From the NCBI RefSeq assembly GCF_008831285.2, contig NC_045146.1, positions 22,647,703-22,711,702 of the forward strand: a stretch of DNA of 64,000 bases. Reading direction: 5' to 3'. The notes below the pieces were generated by a model. It was not told the DNA's origin, made no database searches, and was given only the letters and a program-made list of their open reading frames with translations. Positions 27,742-41,700 of this stretch are shown here, in pieces. Every line of letters begins with the position of its first letter. Within the stretch, counting starts at the first letter, position 1. Position numbers and translations under genes: made by a program. Source of the stretch: Nymphaea colorata. Lineage: Eukaryota; Streptophyta; Magnoliopsida; Nymphaeales; Nymphaeaceae.

Positions 27742-28087
27742 ATATCTTTTTCCTTCCTATATGATAGAGTGCCGACAAGGATGGCCCCTTAGCAATGGTC
27801 TTTGTCCTTCAATTTAACCATTTTTGGATCATAAATTATTTCCTTGTAGAGAACATTAGTCTTGCTTGTTGCAGTACTTTTACTGTTCCTCCTAACCTTG
27901 AATGCAGTCGGGCGTCCTGAACTGTTCGCCAATCATCTGGAAAGCACATGCAAACACACAGGATCTACCACATAGCATGAGCTTTCTGTGTTATTTTTAA
28001 ATATTTTCTAGGGAATTAGCCGGAATTGCACGGCCTACTCCATCTGATTCTGTGACCCCTTCAAAACATAATATATATATATATATA

Positions 28088-28118
<31 letters not shown>

Positions 28119-28889
28119 CAAGATCGCTAATTTAATATGATCTACGCCACATAAGTATATGTTAAGTTTGGAAATTTCTGAAAGCAACGGCTCACGGTCT
28201 TTGCCTCTTTGAAAAATCTTCCTTTTGGGTCGACAAGAAAAATCCGAATGTTTATCCTTCACAGGAGGGCCATGTTCAACGTATCTATTGGCTCTGATAT
28301 TGAAAAACAAAAAGCCACAACTGCCCATACCATAGAGAGAAGAGAAAGAGTGCTACAACTTTTATTTATTTATTATTTATTATTTATTATTATAAGTCTT
28401 GCTTGTTATGAACCATACACATGTGATGTAAATGGTTTGCTTAAACAAGAATATACTTTTGAAACGTGAAATATAAGACAGTATCAGGCACGGGATGAGC
28501 CTCAAAAATCAGCCACCCACAATTTTTTTTTTTTGAAAAAAAAAAAACTTAAAAGGGGCTATGTGCTATTTAAAAAGTCATTAAAGGTTGATTCCTGACC
28601 AACGGTCGATATCGAAGATATTTGTAGAGTTTGACTTAGCATGCATTATCCTAAAAGATCGAAAAATTAACAATTTCTATGAAATATGGACGGTGTATGG
28701 GATCTAATTTTTCCATCTCCATTTAGTGTGAGTCAACCCTTCGATTATCTTCGTTTAAATATTAAAAAAGTTGGCATTTTCGAACGAAATCTGACTCGAC
28801 GGAGGCAATTGATCTTAAAATATAAAAAAACCAACGGCGATCGGCAGAAAAAGGTTTAGTGAAGTAGTCTTCACCATTCATCAGCAAAG

Positions 28890-29005
<116 letters not shown>

Positions 29006-29133
29006 TGTTCTATTCTCAGCAAAAATACGCGGGACATGGGTATTATTGTAATTTTCTGCTTTTGCAGCTAGCGTTGGATCAACCTCCATGTCACATAAGA
29101 CCAGCATCTCTTGTATATGTCTCGTTCACTTAA

Positions 29134-29425
29134 GGGGTGCTTTGATCAGGTTGGAATTACGGAATTCTAAAACTAAAATTCTCATTTTTTTTTATGAAAT
29201 GAAAATTGCATTATAAAAGAAAGAATTTTCATTCGGAATTATTAGGCTTATTCTTGAATCAAAATTCTAGAATTGTTATTTTACGCTAGGGGGTGGAATT
29301 ATGATTCCAGAATTTTAAAATTTTGTTGTTTCTATTCAGGGCACACGTGATGATGGTTTTAATTCACGTCTTATGAAACATGTCATTTTTAATTTTGAAA
29401 TCAAAGTTCCAGACTACCAAATACA
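29134..29425. mobile_element. MITE-like element, GGAATT-rich
   Basis: It begins GGGTGCTTTGATCAGGTTGG and ends GTTCCAGACTACCAAATAC. The reverse complement of the right end (GTATTTGGTAGTCTGGAAC) matches the left end at the TTTG and TGGAA positions, as in plant MITEs that start GGGTGTTTGG. Inside, GGAATTCTAAAA-type words face TAAAATTCTGGAATC-type words. It almost abuts the next element at 29433. Confidence 0.55.
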
Positions 29426-29432
29426 AAGGGAA

Positions 29433-29630
29433 ATTCACCCAGCCATCTATCTACAATCGTTCGATCCATCTATCTGCAATCGTTCGATCCAGCATGATGG
29501 ACAGTTAAAATAAAAACAATGAGAAAAATGTGATGAACATTTTTATTATTTAATATTAGTTATCACATTTTTCTTCATGGTTTTCTATCTATCTAGATCA
29601 GATGGAGTGTATGCGCAACTCCGATGTGAC
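29433..29630. mobile_element. MITE-like fold-back element related to the 15.5-kb copy
   Basis: The core pairs AAAAACAATGAGAAAAATGT with ACATTTTTCTTCATGGTTTT in inverted order around a short AT-rich loop (about 29512-29590). Outside the core, CCAGCATGATGGACAGTT matches the reverse complement of the 15540-15722 element. The left arm carries an internal 23-bp tandem duplication (29443-29465 and 29466-29488, one mismatch). No coding capacity. Confidence 0.6.
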
Positions 29631-29860
29631 AGGGCCTGCATGGAAGAATATATTTCATAAAGAACAAGAGAAATGGTAAAGAACACTTCATTCTACCTTA
29701 CAATCCATAAGATAGCTAATAGGATGTTATGTTTTTCTAAGCAAGTGAGAGGAATATTTCATCCCACGGTCTCAAATGAGAGCCAAAACCCCTTCTCTTT
29801 TTCTCAGAGTCCAGAGCCATATTAGTGCCTGTGGGGCCAGTGTACGTCAATGCTCCCACC

Positions 29861-30068
29861 ACATTGGCACAGAGTCCTAGTGCCCAAGGAAATCGAATTG
29901 GTGACGTGGGCTTTCGCTGAAACCAGTTTGACCAGCTACACTATGTCCCTTCGAGCAAAACATTACATTGGCACAGAGCCCTACTGCCCAGGGGAATCGA
30001 ATGGGTGACATGGGCTTTCACTGAAACCAGTTTGACCGGCTATACTATGCCCCTTGGGGCAAAACATC
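29861..30068 (-). mobile_element. Two tandem 104-bp SINE-like units
   Basis: Two copies of a 104-bp unit (29861-29964 and 29965-30068), roughly 85-90% alike by eye. On the minus strand unit 1 contains TGGTCAAACTGG (29923-29934), a full match to the pol III A-box consensus TRGYNNANNNGG. About 24 nt further on, unit 2 reads ATTCGATTC, one base from the B-box GWTCRANNC. This spacing is that of a tRNA-derived SINE head. No SINE tail was identified, so the class is an inference. Confidence 0.45.
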
Positions 30069-32267
30069 ACATTCTTGAAAGCGAAATTATTAATTGTGGC
30101 CCAAGTTCTAACAATCACTTTTAACCATGGCAGGCAAGATCAAGGTTCAATTTTTTCTTTCTTCATTGACATCAGGAAGTTTTAATATCTAGTTCATGAT
30201 CGAAAGTTTTATCTCGGCATCGCCAAGATACTGAGAATTCAAAGCTTGTTTGACCGGTGGAAATTGTGAAAATTTTTCACAGAATTAACCATACAACTCT
30301 ATTCATCAAGGCATGTTCCAGTGTCGTAAAATTTGGCCTAAATAAGATTGTGTTTTGCCGTTTTGAATTGATTAGCAATAATCCCAGTTGATTCACTTTG
30401 GAAATTTAGGGGAACGGGTCGAGAATTGGCCAATTTTAGATTTGTTGAATACGTGTTGGGATCTTCATTTGAAGTTGGACCAATTCTATCGACTAAAGTT
30501 TCGGCTCTTTGCACTTGAAGTTTAAGCCCTTTGTTTTTTTTTTTTAAAAAAAAAATCTATTGAAGTTAAAGTCTTGCTGTTTCTTAATTTTTGCCACCTT
30601 TTGAAGTTTCTCTAGATTTTTTTTCTGGTTCTCTATTTTTCTTATTTAACTCTTCGCCACAATTTTTTCTTATTTGAAGATGTCATTTCAGTCAATCTTA
30701 TTGACAAAAAGTTTCAATTCAATTCCATTTAGCCAATTCACCGAATCTCTTCGCTTCCCAACTCTAAGAAAGAGAACTTTGAGTGATGATTCTTTTTATC
30801 AAAGAATATGATTTTTGAAACTAGAATGTGTATGCAATGGCTAACCAATCCATTTTCAGATATTTACAGAAACCATTACGTACATAGCCATCTGTGCAAT
30901 CAAACTGTTGATCTGACAAAATGAACCATATAAATCACATGGTAACTTTTGCAGAAACAAAAGACAGAACTGTCATATTCCAAGTCATGATCATCACACG
31001 CACAAAATAATGGGCAGTTCTGCATTTTAGTCTGAATTCAAATAAAAAAGAAACTGAACCTCACCATAACCCAGCCAGACTAACATATAACGTATATCTA
31101 TGAGCTAATCAAGTTGGTTTACAATTTTACTTTATCTCCATATGAATCGAATTGGGTTAAACCCTATTTTGTAGGATTTAGATAATACACGGTCCATGCG
31201 GTGTCCGACCTACTTTTGCATAGGTGGGAATCATTATGCAGGAAGCACTATTCTATAGTTGGTGAAACGAGAGACTATGAAAAATTGGGTGCTGCAATCC
31301 ACTTTTTCTTTTTCTGTAAACAGACAAGACCACTACTCTCAGTGGGTTATTTGCAGAAAACCATCTCCATATCCCAATGACAGTACAACCATCTTTTTCC
31401 GTACCCATTGCCCCATCAAATTGGTGACATTTGATAAGAAGTTCATCATGAAATGCTACATTGTTTGTGTATTACCATGAAACATATAATTTAAATTTCT
31501 TGCTTCTCAATACAGTATGCACTTATTAGGAGAACAGAGAAAAAGGAGGACTTTCTGCCGTTGGTCTAGGAGCTAATCATTCAATATTGCCCACTACCAA
31601 TTTTTGTGAAGTTTTCATTTAGAAATCCACCCTCTGCTTAAATCCGAAATTCCATGTTTTCCATGAAAGATATTCTAACTTTCTAAGAACCAACTTTTAA
31701 GTGAGCAGTCGAATGGACAACTGAAGTTGAGTTCATAACTAAAACGTCTGTCAAATATCACTTTTTTTAGTTGCTGTAAGGGTGGTTAGCAACCTATCGT
31801 ACCTAACCGAAGATTATTCTCTTCTAGTCCAACTGGGGTTATTTTCTTGATCAGGCTCTTAACATTCTCAAATACGATAACCACCGTTACGCTTGAAAAC
31901 TTGCAGTCTCTATGCCTATGTTTGGCGGGTTCAGCAGAGTTGGTTCCTGGGATGTCCCATCATAAAACATGGGACTCCAGTACATCGGACAGAAGTTGGA
32001 ATGGTCCTTTCCATGGAAAACAGCCTTTGGGATTTCTGTGTCAGTTGCATAAGAACCCCCTTCTTGTTAGCTTGGGAACGCATGCTCACACATCACACAC
32101 ATAGATACAAAAACTCATCCTTATTCATATTTACTTCATCAAAATGAATAACATTTAATGAACCTCTATACAAGTACACATAATGCAAAATAAAAATAGA
32201 GAAGTTTGATAAAAATTTACATGAACTGTGGCATAGATGCATTGAACAATGAAAAAAATATGTAACT

Positions 32268-35200
32268 TTAGATAAGATAGTCAAATAATGGCACCTGAGA
32301 TCTTATATCATTGACATTTCTATTGAGACTACGTAAAGCTTCAATGTGTGGTTCATCTTCCTCCACAGCAATGATCTTTGCAAACTCACCTTCTCCAAGA
32401 TGGTCTACAACATTGTTGGCTGCCTCAAGTCCAGTAACATATGCCTTCTCCTGAATTAACACAAAACCTTTTCATTGTTGTGAAAGGACTTGTCAAGTAC
32501 TAGTCTAGAGTTTTGTAGGTATGATTGCTTGAACCTGTGACCATGAGCCATGTCGATTGACAATACAATCTCCAGCCATGAACAGGTTCGGAAAGCTTGT
32601 TGATCCACGCATCATGAACTTATAAGAACCTGAGGAAAATAATTATGCAGGTTACAATGTAATTGAATGTCAATGTACCTAAACTTTCTATAGACCTAAG
32701 CAGAAAAAACTCTTTTGGCCACAATAGTAGCTTGGATAACCAATAGAAAAAAAAAATGCAGTAGGAAAAATATGATCAACATTTTGTGTTTCATGATGCA
32801 TGTACATGCCCATATTATTCTAGAAACAAATAAATAATTCAAATTCCTAAGAAACAAAATTGGTTCCTTGGGTATTAGTGGTCTTATGTTCAACAATGTA
32901 CAAGACATGAGATTGCTTCATCGAAACAAGAAATGAGTGTCATTTAGCTAGCAATTTTTCTTAAGATTGCATGAGACAAAATAAGTCACTTCTTGAAAAG
33001 AGAAACAGTTGGAAAACTTCTGCTTGTTGAATTTGTTGAGGAAATGAGAATGTCAAAGTTGTCTGTTAAAATGACATGCTTGACACAGGATTCAATATAG
33101 TAGCTTACAAAAAAGTAAAAATTATAGGCTACCAAAATCTTGCCGTAGAAATAATCAGAAGGCAAATAAAATAAAAAAATAATGAGAAAGTCAGCATGAA
33201 CTAGATTGTTTTCATCTTAGTGAGAATATCTCATACCAGGAAAAAAAAGTGTAGCAGTTTCAGGACATCTAAGAACTAGATGCTTCACCACGGCCGCTCC
33301 TTCAACTCCCTCAATGCAGCTTGATAGAACCGATCTCACTTTGGCTACCACTTGCTCATCTTGAAGATGTAAGAATTGGTTTGCATGATACTGCAGGTAG
33401 ATGGAATTGTCACTAATAGGGTTTGAACACTCAGAAGCAGTGCTTTAGAGTAGCTCTTTTACTTTACATGCTTACAGATATTCAGACATATGTCCTAACA
33501 GGATCCAACCAGAGCCTGACATACCCATGGCATCATGGCCTGCTCTTCTCGATGAAGTAGGACTCTAAAGTGAAGAACCACTGCCAAATGTTTATTACAT
33601 TTTCATACAAAAAGAGACCATGTCTTGGGGTCAAATTATGCAGGTTCAATTTCAATTCTGCATTTCTCTGTTAACGCCAGGTGTAGCAATCGTTCCCATG
33701 AACACCCATTGGATGGTGTATAAAGCAAATGATTTAACAAGCATGTATCTGTTTTTGGGCAAAAAAAGAGGTGGACAACTCACAATGTTAGCCTCTATAA
33801 CTGAACCTGCTTCGTCCTTGTATTCTTCATGGAGAGAATTCAAATCAAAAAAAGCCCATCCAGCTGAATCATCTACTCCGGAGTAAATATTTCCTGCCCT
33901 TAAGATTTTTACCTAGAAACAAACAATCTTAGTCTGAGGCTCTTGATTTTCATGACAAATATGTAGAATGCCAATAAAATACACATCCAAGTTAAAATTC
34001 TCACCTTCCTGTCAAACCATAATCTCACTGCAATAACATCAACTGCTCTCAAGTTGTACACATCCAAAAACTCTTTCCTAGATTGCAGCAGAGTGCTGCA
34101 AAGAATGGCAGTTCTCGGTCAATAGGAGCAAATTGTGATGACAGAAGAGAAAACTTGTAGTTCACAAGTGCTATGGAGTTGCAGACAGAACTACAAAGAT
34201 GTTTGAACTATGTGTTTCTTCACATTAAACTGCATCCAGCACTGTTTTCCAGAGCTAATTACAAAATAAAATAGGAAATAGGGAAGCATGTGAAGGACGA
34301 TTGTTCTTTTAGATACCTAGCAGCGATGACGTGTTGGAGTTCAGTAACTCCAACAGCAAATACTATGGCATCGACAAGAAAAGTCTCATCTCCACATATT
34401 AATTCTGAAATTTTTCCAGTTTCTTCATTCAAAGAAAAATCAGTTATCCTTCTGCTTTTAAGAAACTGACAACCTTTCTCTTCCATAAATGCCATCCAAG
34501 GCCTGAAAATTTTCTCTCCAATTGATCCAGAGCACCAAACAACATCAAAATCTTGCTGGAGAAAACGAATCATGACATTAGATTACAAGAATATTATAAA
34601 AGTTACTGAATTGTACTCTTCTAAGAAAACCTGGATTAGTCCATTGAAGGAAATGGGCAAAGACAGAGTTATATGAGATTGACAAACCTGATGAGCAAGC
34701 ATAAAATAGTACATCATTCCTAATAATGCTGCTGCACTACATTGTTCCCCGAGAGCAAACAATCCAACTTGAATCATTGGGTTGATGACAGCCCTATAAA
34801 GTTTTTCTGAACAGCCAACCTGTCTAAAAAGCTCTCTTGCAGTCACTGTAGATAGAAAGGATGAGGGGAACGAAAAAAAAAATGTGAGTATAGAGGAGAC
34901 CAACAGTTTAAGCGTGGAAATAATTGTTGATACAGGGAGTCCGCAAACTGTACATACAAGAATCGTATTTTCTCCAGGCACGATCAGTGTTATCAAAGTC
35001 AATGACTGCAAATGTTAATCAGTCATTAACACATAAAAATGAGAGGTAAGGTATTTTCATTGAGTTGCTAATTAAGAAACTTTTTGAACATTAAAGATTC
35101 TTAACCTGCACTGATGAGGGGCAGGAGAGTTAAACGATCAAAAAATGAGAGGTTAAGGAACTGTGGCAAAAAAGAAAAGTAAAAAATTACTTTAAGCAGT

Positions 35201-36815
35201 GAACTACATATGATTGCAAGGGACAAGAAAATGCAACTTTAAGAACTAATGTACCTCTGGATAGACAAAGGTCCCTAGAGGACTTGGCAATCGAGGAACA
35301 TTCTGAAAAATAGGGAATTTTACCTGCACATCGATGACATACTAATTGGCGATTAAAACTTTCCAATAACAGGCATGCACGTTTGTGCTGTGAACCATTA
35401 AATTGTTACCTCCAGGCTCTCTGATGAGTATACTGCTGAAGTCATCAAATTCGTGAACGGCTGTATCTCTAGCTCATTACAGAGAGTAAATATGTTGCGA
35501 GACGGCTGCCTGAATGCTGCAAGAACCGTAACTTTGTTAGCCTAAATCACATCAACAGAATCCAACTACCATTAGTGACAACAAATACTCCTATCTTACA
35601 CAAACATGGCACAAAGCATTCTGTGAAAATGAAGTTGAAGTTCGTTCAAATGGAGATAACAAATAGCTTTGCAAACTAAAGCAAAACCATTGTCAGAGAT
35701 ATTGTTGTTGGCTACATCTCGGCAAAGATGAAGCCCTGACCGGACAAGAAGAATTGGAGCAAAATTTTGTGATATTCATGTCTCTGTGGACAAAAATTTA
35801 TTCAGAGTGAAATCAATAGCAAGTACCTTGGGTTATATTTGCGTCAGAAACTCAGGAAAGTTGGAAACAGATGGACTTCCACATGCTAATCCCCAAAGCA
35901 ACTACTCGGAACTTATCATTCCCCGCAGGCTGCATGTTGCTATTCCAGTTTGCATATCGGAACGTGTTAAAATCTTTGGCTGTTTCTAAGATAAAATCGG
36001 AGCCTCCCATTCTTCAAAAAGCATTATACAAGAGCCCATAAATGACCAGCCAAGACACGTGTTAGGTCGCTCGGCAAGTGCCCATGTCCGTTTGCTACCG
36101 ATCCGTACAAAAGTATTCAATAGCTACCGTGTAAGGATACTGGAAATTTTAGCACGTACGGAATTGGAAAAGCAATAACTAAGCAACTCCTTACGAATAA
36201 AGGCAGACGAAAATGGCAGATAGCTCTGTTTATGATTACTATGGACACATAAGAATAATCTTGCAAAGTCCTTCAAACAAGTATTTGAAGACAATTCACT
36301 TTTTATATCCACTTCATAAGCTTCATATTAGTTTGAGGCGTGTAGGTACACATGAAAAGAAAAGGTGAAAGCATTAAAAAGCAAGAACTGTCAATTGGAT
36401 TTACAAGATGAGGCAAAACAAGCAACTACCGTGAATCAATGATGCATCAAAACGGTCAAAAATTGAATCCTCCGAGCTCACTGAACTACCGCCATGGCCA
36501 CCAATTACAGTAACTTCAAATCCCTACATCAACACAAAAACGAGTATAAAGTTCTTGAATTCCAACCATTTCCAGAAAAGATGGATATAGAGAAGAAGAA
36601 GAGATGGGTACTTGTTTGCAGAGATGGTGAGCAGCTCCAAGTCCAGCCCAACCGGTGCCAACAACCACCACTTTCCTGGGCCCACTAGACTCAGAATCGT
36701 GGCAATCTGTAATGGAAGCTTCTAAAGTATAGACGGCGGATCGCCCTTGTGTTCTGATCCTTCTGATACCGAGGGCAGAAGCCAAAAACGTAGAGCTAGA
36801 ACCGCACGCCCACAT
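32268..36815 (-). CDS. FAD/NAD(P)-binding oxidoreductase, amine oxidase/phytoene desaturase-like
   Basis: Flavin-dependent oxidoreductase of unknown substrate, similar to an uncharacterised plant family (as in Arabidopsis AT3G04650). Exons in transcript order: 36815-36612, 36523-36430, 35516-35410, 35323-35255, 35160-35106, 35005-34958, 34845-34688, 34555-34317, 34095-34005, 33912-33784, 33390-33237, 32629-32535, 32450-32268; total 541 aa. The Rossmann motif VVVVGTGWAGLGAAHHL lies at residues 49-65. The C-terminal FAD-binding segment is AGDCIVNRHGSWSQEKAY followed by VTGLEAANNVV. A family-typical GEQCSAAALLGMMYYFMLAHQ block lies in exon 7. The first 48 residues are Ser/Arg-rich with few acids and may be an organelle transit peptide. 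Odd point: after the Rossmann motif the chain reads VTVIGGHGG where an acidic residue usually contacts the FAD ribose. All 12 introns are GT-AG. Confidence 0.92.
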
Positions 36816-38721
36816 CTCTCAGATTTCGCTGAATAATGCCAACGGGATCTCTATACAGAAAGAAAGGTTAAGGATGCATCCATTCTCATATTTCCATATT
36901 TGATGATATGAATGGTCTCAATTAATATGCAAACGAATGGTAGGCATAGACGCATCGTTCTTGGCTTCCATAGCCTGGAGCAAGACGAGGCCACGCACTC
37001 ATCGATTCAATGGCCTGCGCTCTCTTGCAGAATGCCTGACCAAGAATAAACTCAAGTCCGATACTCTCTTATTTTAGTTTGCGATTGAGTCGACCCATGA
37101 TCGTCATGTTTTCTCTTCATGTTAAACGGAGAAACAAATTGTCATTTGGCAGAGATGGTCAAACATATTGACTGAGATAAAGGAAAACTTATGCGAAATT
37201 TCGATCTCAATGTTTTACTTCATCTTAATTTATTTAAAAAATAAATAACGCGTTTATAGGTGAAATTGTGTTCTCAAATCATCAATATTTGATATTTTAA
37301 TTGCGGACAATGTTGTAACGCGCTTTCATGCATCGGACATAGAAGAAGACAATCCAGACGAGCCAAGCGTATCACACTTTATCTGGTTATATTTGTTCAA
37401 CTAACTTGAAACATTTCCAAGGGCAGTGAAGCCGTTCCCATCAGGCTTGCTGCATCCCGATCAAAACATATTTGGCCAGTAAATGACTGTTACTGTTCAA
37501 GCCTGCCCATGTTCAACAATATGTTCTTCAGTCTCCTCTAGAACATTTCAACTTCAGTTGACATTGGACGATAATGAATTTTTATGCGGATTAGAGATGG
37601 GTATGACTTGTGTGTGTGTGTGAGTGCGCGTGTGCGTGTGAGAAAGCTGTAGCAGTTTGATCCCATAGGTTCAGGTTGTCGACGAGGTCACGTCCAGAGC
37701 CCGGTTCCAAATACGGCTGAGAAAAGTGCGCAAATCAAAACGAATCATATCCTTCTTTAGATTTCACTACAGAGTGCATTTCATCAGAGTTGGTATCAAT
37801 ATTTGGTCCAGTATAAAAAGGTAAAGTTCGCATCTTGCTAATTTTTTTAAACAAATTCAAAATTGGTTATGTTGTCTTGGAACTGTACCTGTTCAACATG
37901 GGCCACACTTTGATTTTCAAGAAGCGGTTGGATTTCTGGTCTGTGAATGTCACCACTTTCAGGAGCAACAAACACTACCCTCGGGATCACATTAAAGATC
38001 AAGTTTTTATTTGACCCGACCAACATCGATCCAGTATAGTGTTCAAATGAGCAAGGTATACGATTGTACAACAAACACTATCCTCTCTATTCCACTTTTT
38101 AGTTATTTTCCTTTTTCTCCAAGCCAAGAGCCTGACTTTGTTGTTTTCTAAAGACCAGACCGAAGATATACGATTGTACGACATGGCAAATGAATCCTGT
38201 TGACAAGAGCTCTGTCAACGTGAAAAGTGGGTTGGAATTCCAAGTTATAGACGTCATTACCAGGGATGCATCTCCTAACACAATCTGATAAGGTCTGTCT
38301 TAACTCCGCGTAATTTATCCCCAAAGAAAAAAAACCACTTAGATCAAGTGCCACACTACTCCCACAAAGTCAATTCCATACAGCACCTATGCCAGACATT
38401 CTTGAAGCATTTTAGAAAAAGATACGGAGTGCATAAGGAAACAGTAAAGATAGAAACTGTGAGAGAATTGTCAAAAAGCAAGACAAGCGTGAAATGGCAT
38501 AAACTAAAATGCAAGTTGACCAAAATGTGAAACAGAATCAAACTTGTGAACCATCCTTTATTTCACCGTTCAATATACGAAGAGAAAAAAGTCACATTAC
38601 GAGAATTTGACATGCCGTACTGGTACGTAGTTGAGGGACTATCCAACTCTACTTTTTGTTACAAATGAAAGCGTTGGTCAAATTTCATGCCTTCAGTTGT
38701 ATGCGTCCATAAACAGTGCCT
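36816..38721. other. Intergenic, no gene seen
   Basis: It lies upstream of the oxidoreductase and downstream of the thioredoxin-fold gene, so it should hold the former's promoter and the latter's 3' UTR. A short imperfect TG tract is at about 37612-37640. A few 15-20 bp words recur (CAACAAACACTA at about 37968 and 38070; ATACGATTGTAC at about 38058 and 38168). No convincing coding sequence. Confidence 0.55.
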
Positions 38722-41700
38722 TCAAAGGATGGAAAAACTAGCTTGATCTCCCTTGGTGGTGCCCACCAATGGGTCAAGGATGCTTCTCCATCCATTATAA
38801 TCGATGGGTGAGCCTGGGTTTGGCATTGCAAATCCATTAACAAGGAAGAACGGTGTCCCCGTCACCGCTCTTGAACATCCATACTGCATAAACCAAAGAC
38901 GTGACAGAATTAGAACTTGATTAGGCGACAGGAACTGAATCAACAAAAATGTAGTTCTCACCTTAAAGGAAATCCGTGTTGCTACGTCTGTTTCTCTATC
39001 ACTAAAACCAGATTCAAGTCCAGGAAGAGAGGAATTGCCCAACACTTTAGCTGCAAGCTTTGTCATTTTATTGACAACTGAAGCCCTAGAAGAATGAAAA
39101 GTTGGTTCATTGTAGAATTTCTCCTGTTCACATCATCATCAACTTCAGATCAGCAGCTTTGACAACAAGGATACTCTCTCTCATCAAGTATCAGGAAAAC
39201 CCAAGAGTGCATATTACAATTAGGCTTAATCACGAAAATCACATGTAAGCCCCTGAATATAGCAACTGGATTTAAATTTCGAATTTGTTATAACCAGTTA
39301 TTCATTTATTGGCATGATGGAACATGATGAACTGCATCCTCCAGTATCACTTTAAGTAAGAACAACTCCACTCATGCTCACATCTTCTATTAAACATGTC
39401 TCTAGAAAAACAATAAAAGATGTCACAACTCACAGGCGTACAGCTTTTCCCTTCATTACTTCAGCAGCTTTCCACAAAATGGAAATGATGCTAGGTGACA
39501 GTTGACATAAATCAGACAATATAAGAAAATAATGTCAAATCACTCATTATGCAGCATTGGTCATTTAACGTGGACACATAAAATATCGCCAGATTTTAAA
39601 AAGCTTACTGCCATTTTCTAAATTCGTTCTACTGAAATCCATGTGTTGTAACGGAATTGTCCAAGGAGCTGCAGTCCCTACAAACTCGGCATGTCTTAGG
39701 CATCTTTGTAAAATTTTACACTGGTATGCAGATCTCTGTGTGGCACTTGGTTTGTAGGAGGACCTGGGCAGGCAACCTGCTGAATTCCCTAGACATTGAT
39801 AATATTTCATCATTCATCAGACATGAGAATGTTCAATATTTTAAGTGTGGCCTAATTGTCCAAAGACAAAGAAGTGCAACTTATTCAGCTTCAAAAAGTT
39901 TCATTGGAAGTAGAAACAACATACAAAACTGAACTATAATTACTCTGGCATCTTTATTAGCAACATAGACTAGCTAAAGCATTTATACTTTGTAGATGCC
40001 AAGAGTGAAGGAATAAGAAGTTTACAGCTACATAGGATCTCACGGCATGTTTTAGCTTACCAAAGGAGATTTGAACTGTACAATGTGGTAAAAATGTTGG
40101 ATGCTTCAACAGAATCTTTTGTCAATCCATAACAAATTGCATGATCTTTCAAATATAAGCCTCATATCCCTTAATTAGCTTAGTTGTCAAAGCGTCTAGA
40201 CAGCCAAGGCCTGGCGCCTAGTTGCGCCTGGCCTAAAAAGGCATCCAATATCTAGCAGACTTTTGTTCTGTTACTAATATTTCACTTCTTTGAGAGCTCC
40301 TATGTAATCAAGTCATATCTAGTTAAAATTAGTTGCCAAAATCAAGAATTGCATTTGATGAAGAAATTTACCAATATTTAACAAAATTTTACTCTATTAC
40401 TTGTGTACTGAATATTTGATGACCATGAATTGATAAGTATATGAACCAAAGAGGATTTTTACAACACAGTAATTTAGGAAATGTTTTGAGATTCATGTGT
40501 GTACTATCATCTACGATTCTACATAATTCATATTCTTTCTTTGCAGGTCTAACATCAGACTACATAGTTCATAACTAGACATGCACTAAGCAAGAGAAAC
40601 TGGTCGTCTTTTTACCATTAACCCAGGTTTTAACATGGGTCAGAAGGCTGGCATAGGTTCCACAAAATATGTTTTAGAGCACATAAGATATATACAGAAA
40701 TTCATGGTTTTATAGAATATGTACTTAACGTATGGCTGGAACTTACACTTGATGAGTTGATATAGAATATGTAATTAACGTACAACAAACTGTACTTAAA
40801 GAACATAAATTATATAATATAACTGCATATAATATAAGTATATATGGTATGACAGTGTATAACAAAATTACAGGACTTAATTTGAAGGGAAGGTGACTTT
40901 TCACCTTCCCATGAACTAGGCGTGCTAGCACCTACCCCAGCCTAGGCGCACCTAGGCACCAGTCTAACACTTGTCGCCTAAGTGATGGACTTAGGCGATG
41001 GGTGTGGACTCACGCCTAGGTGATGCCTAGGCGTGGACTAGTCTACGCCTTAACAACTAAGTTCATTAGCAAAAGTGCTCATTTGAAATCCCAATCCAAT
41101 TTGTGGTGTGATGACGGCAACCGATTACAGAATGAACCTCAAAAAGTAGCTAACATTCTGCCTGGGATGGTAATGCTTTACTAAGTCAAATCTAGCAGGA
41201 TTTAGAATCTTCTTAGTTTGATAAACCGGCTGTTGATGTTAACTTAGAGAAGTTACCTGCATCTTCTTTTCTTTTCGTGCTTGTGCTAACCAAATGAACT
41301 GAAATCATAGGTCAATGAAGCAGAAATGATTACATCTACCTGATACTTGAACAGGTTCTCCAAAAGAGGGTACGTTGCAGAAGCATTCAATTTATTTGCG
41401 ATATGTAGTGCTCGACAAGCCATGAATGAGTTGTCATGGTACCTGTGCTCCAAAGATCATGGCATCAATAAGTAAAAGAGCAACCAAGGTTGGAATTGTA
41501 TTTAGTTCAGACATAAAGGAGGCTTCAGCAATTCAACTACATACTCAGGCATAAATAAAATTGCATAACATAAGATAGTTATATTTTTGAAGATTCATTA
41601 AGACCTACAAGTTGACAGCGCCAGCAACAAGTAACTGAAACATAAAGAAGAACTGAATGATAACTACAAGTTTGTAACTGGAGAAAAGGTCAAGTAAGAC

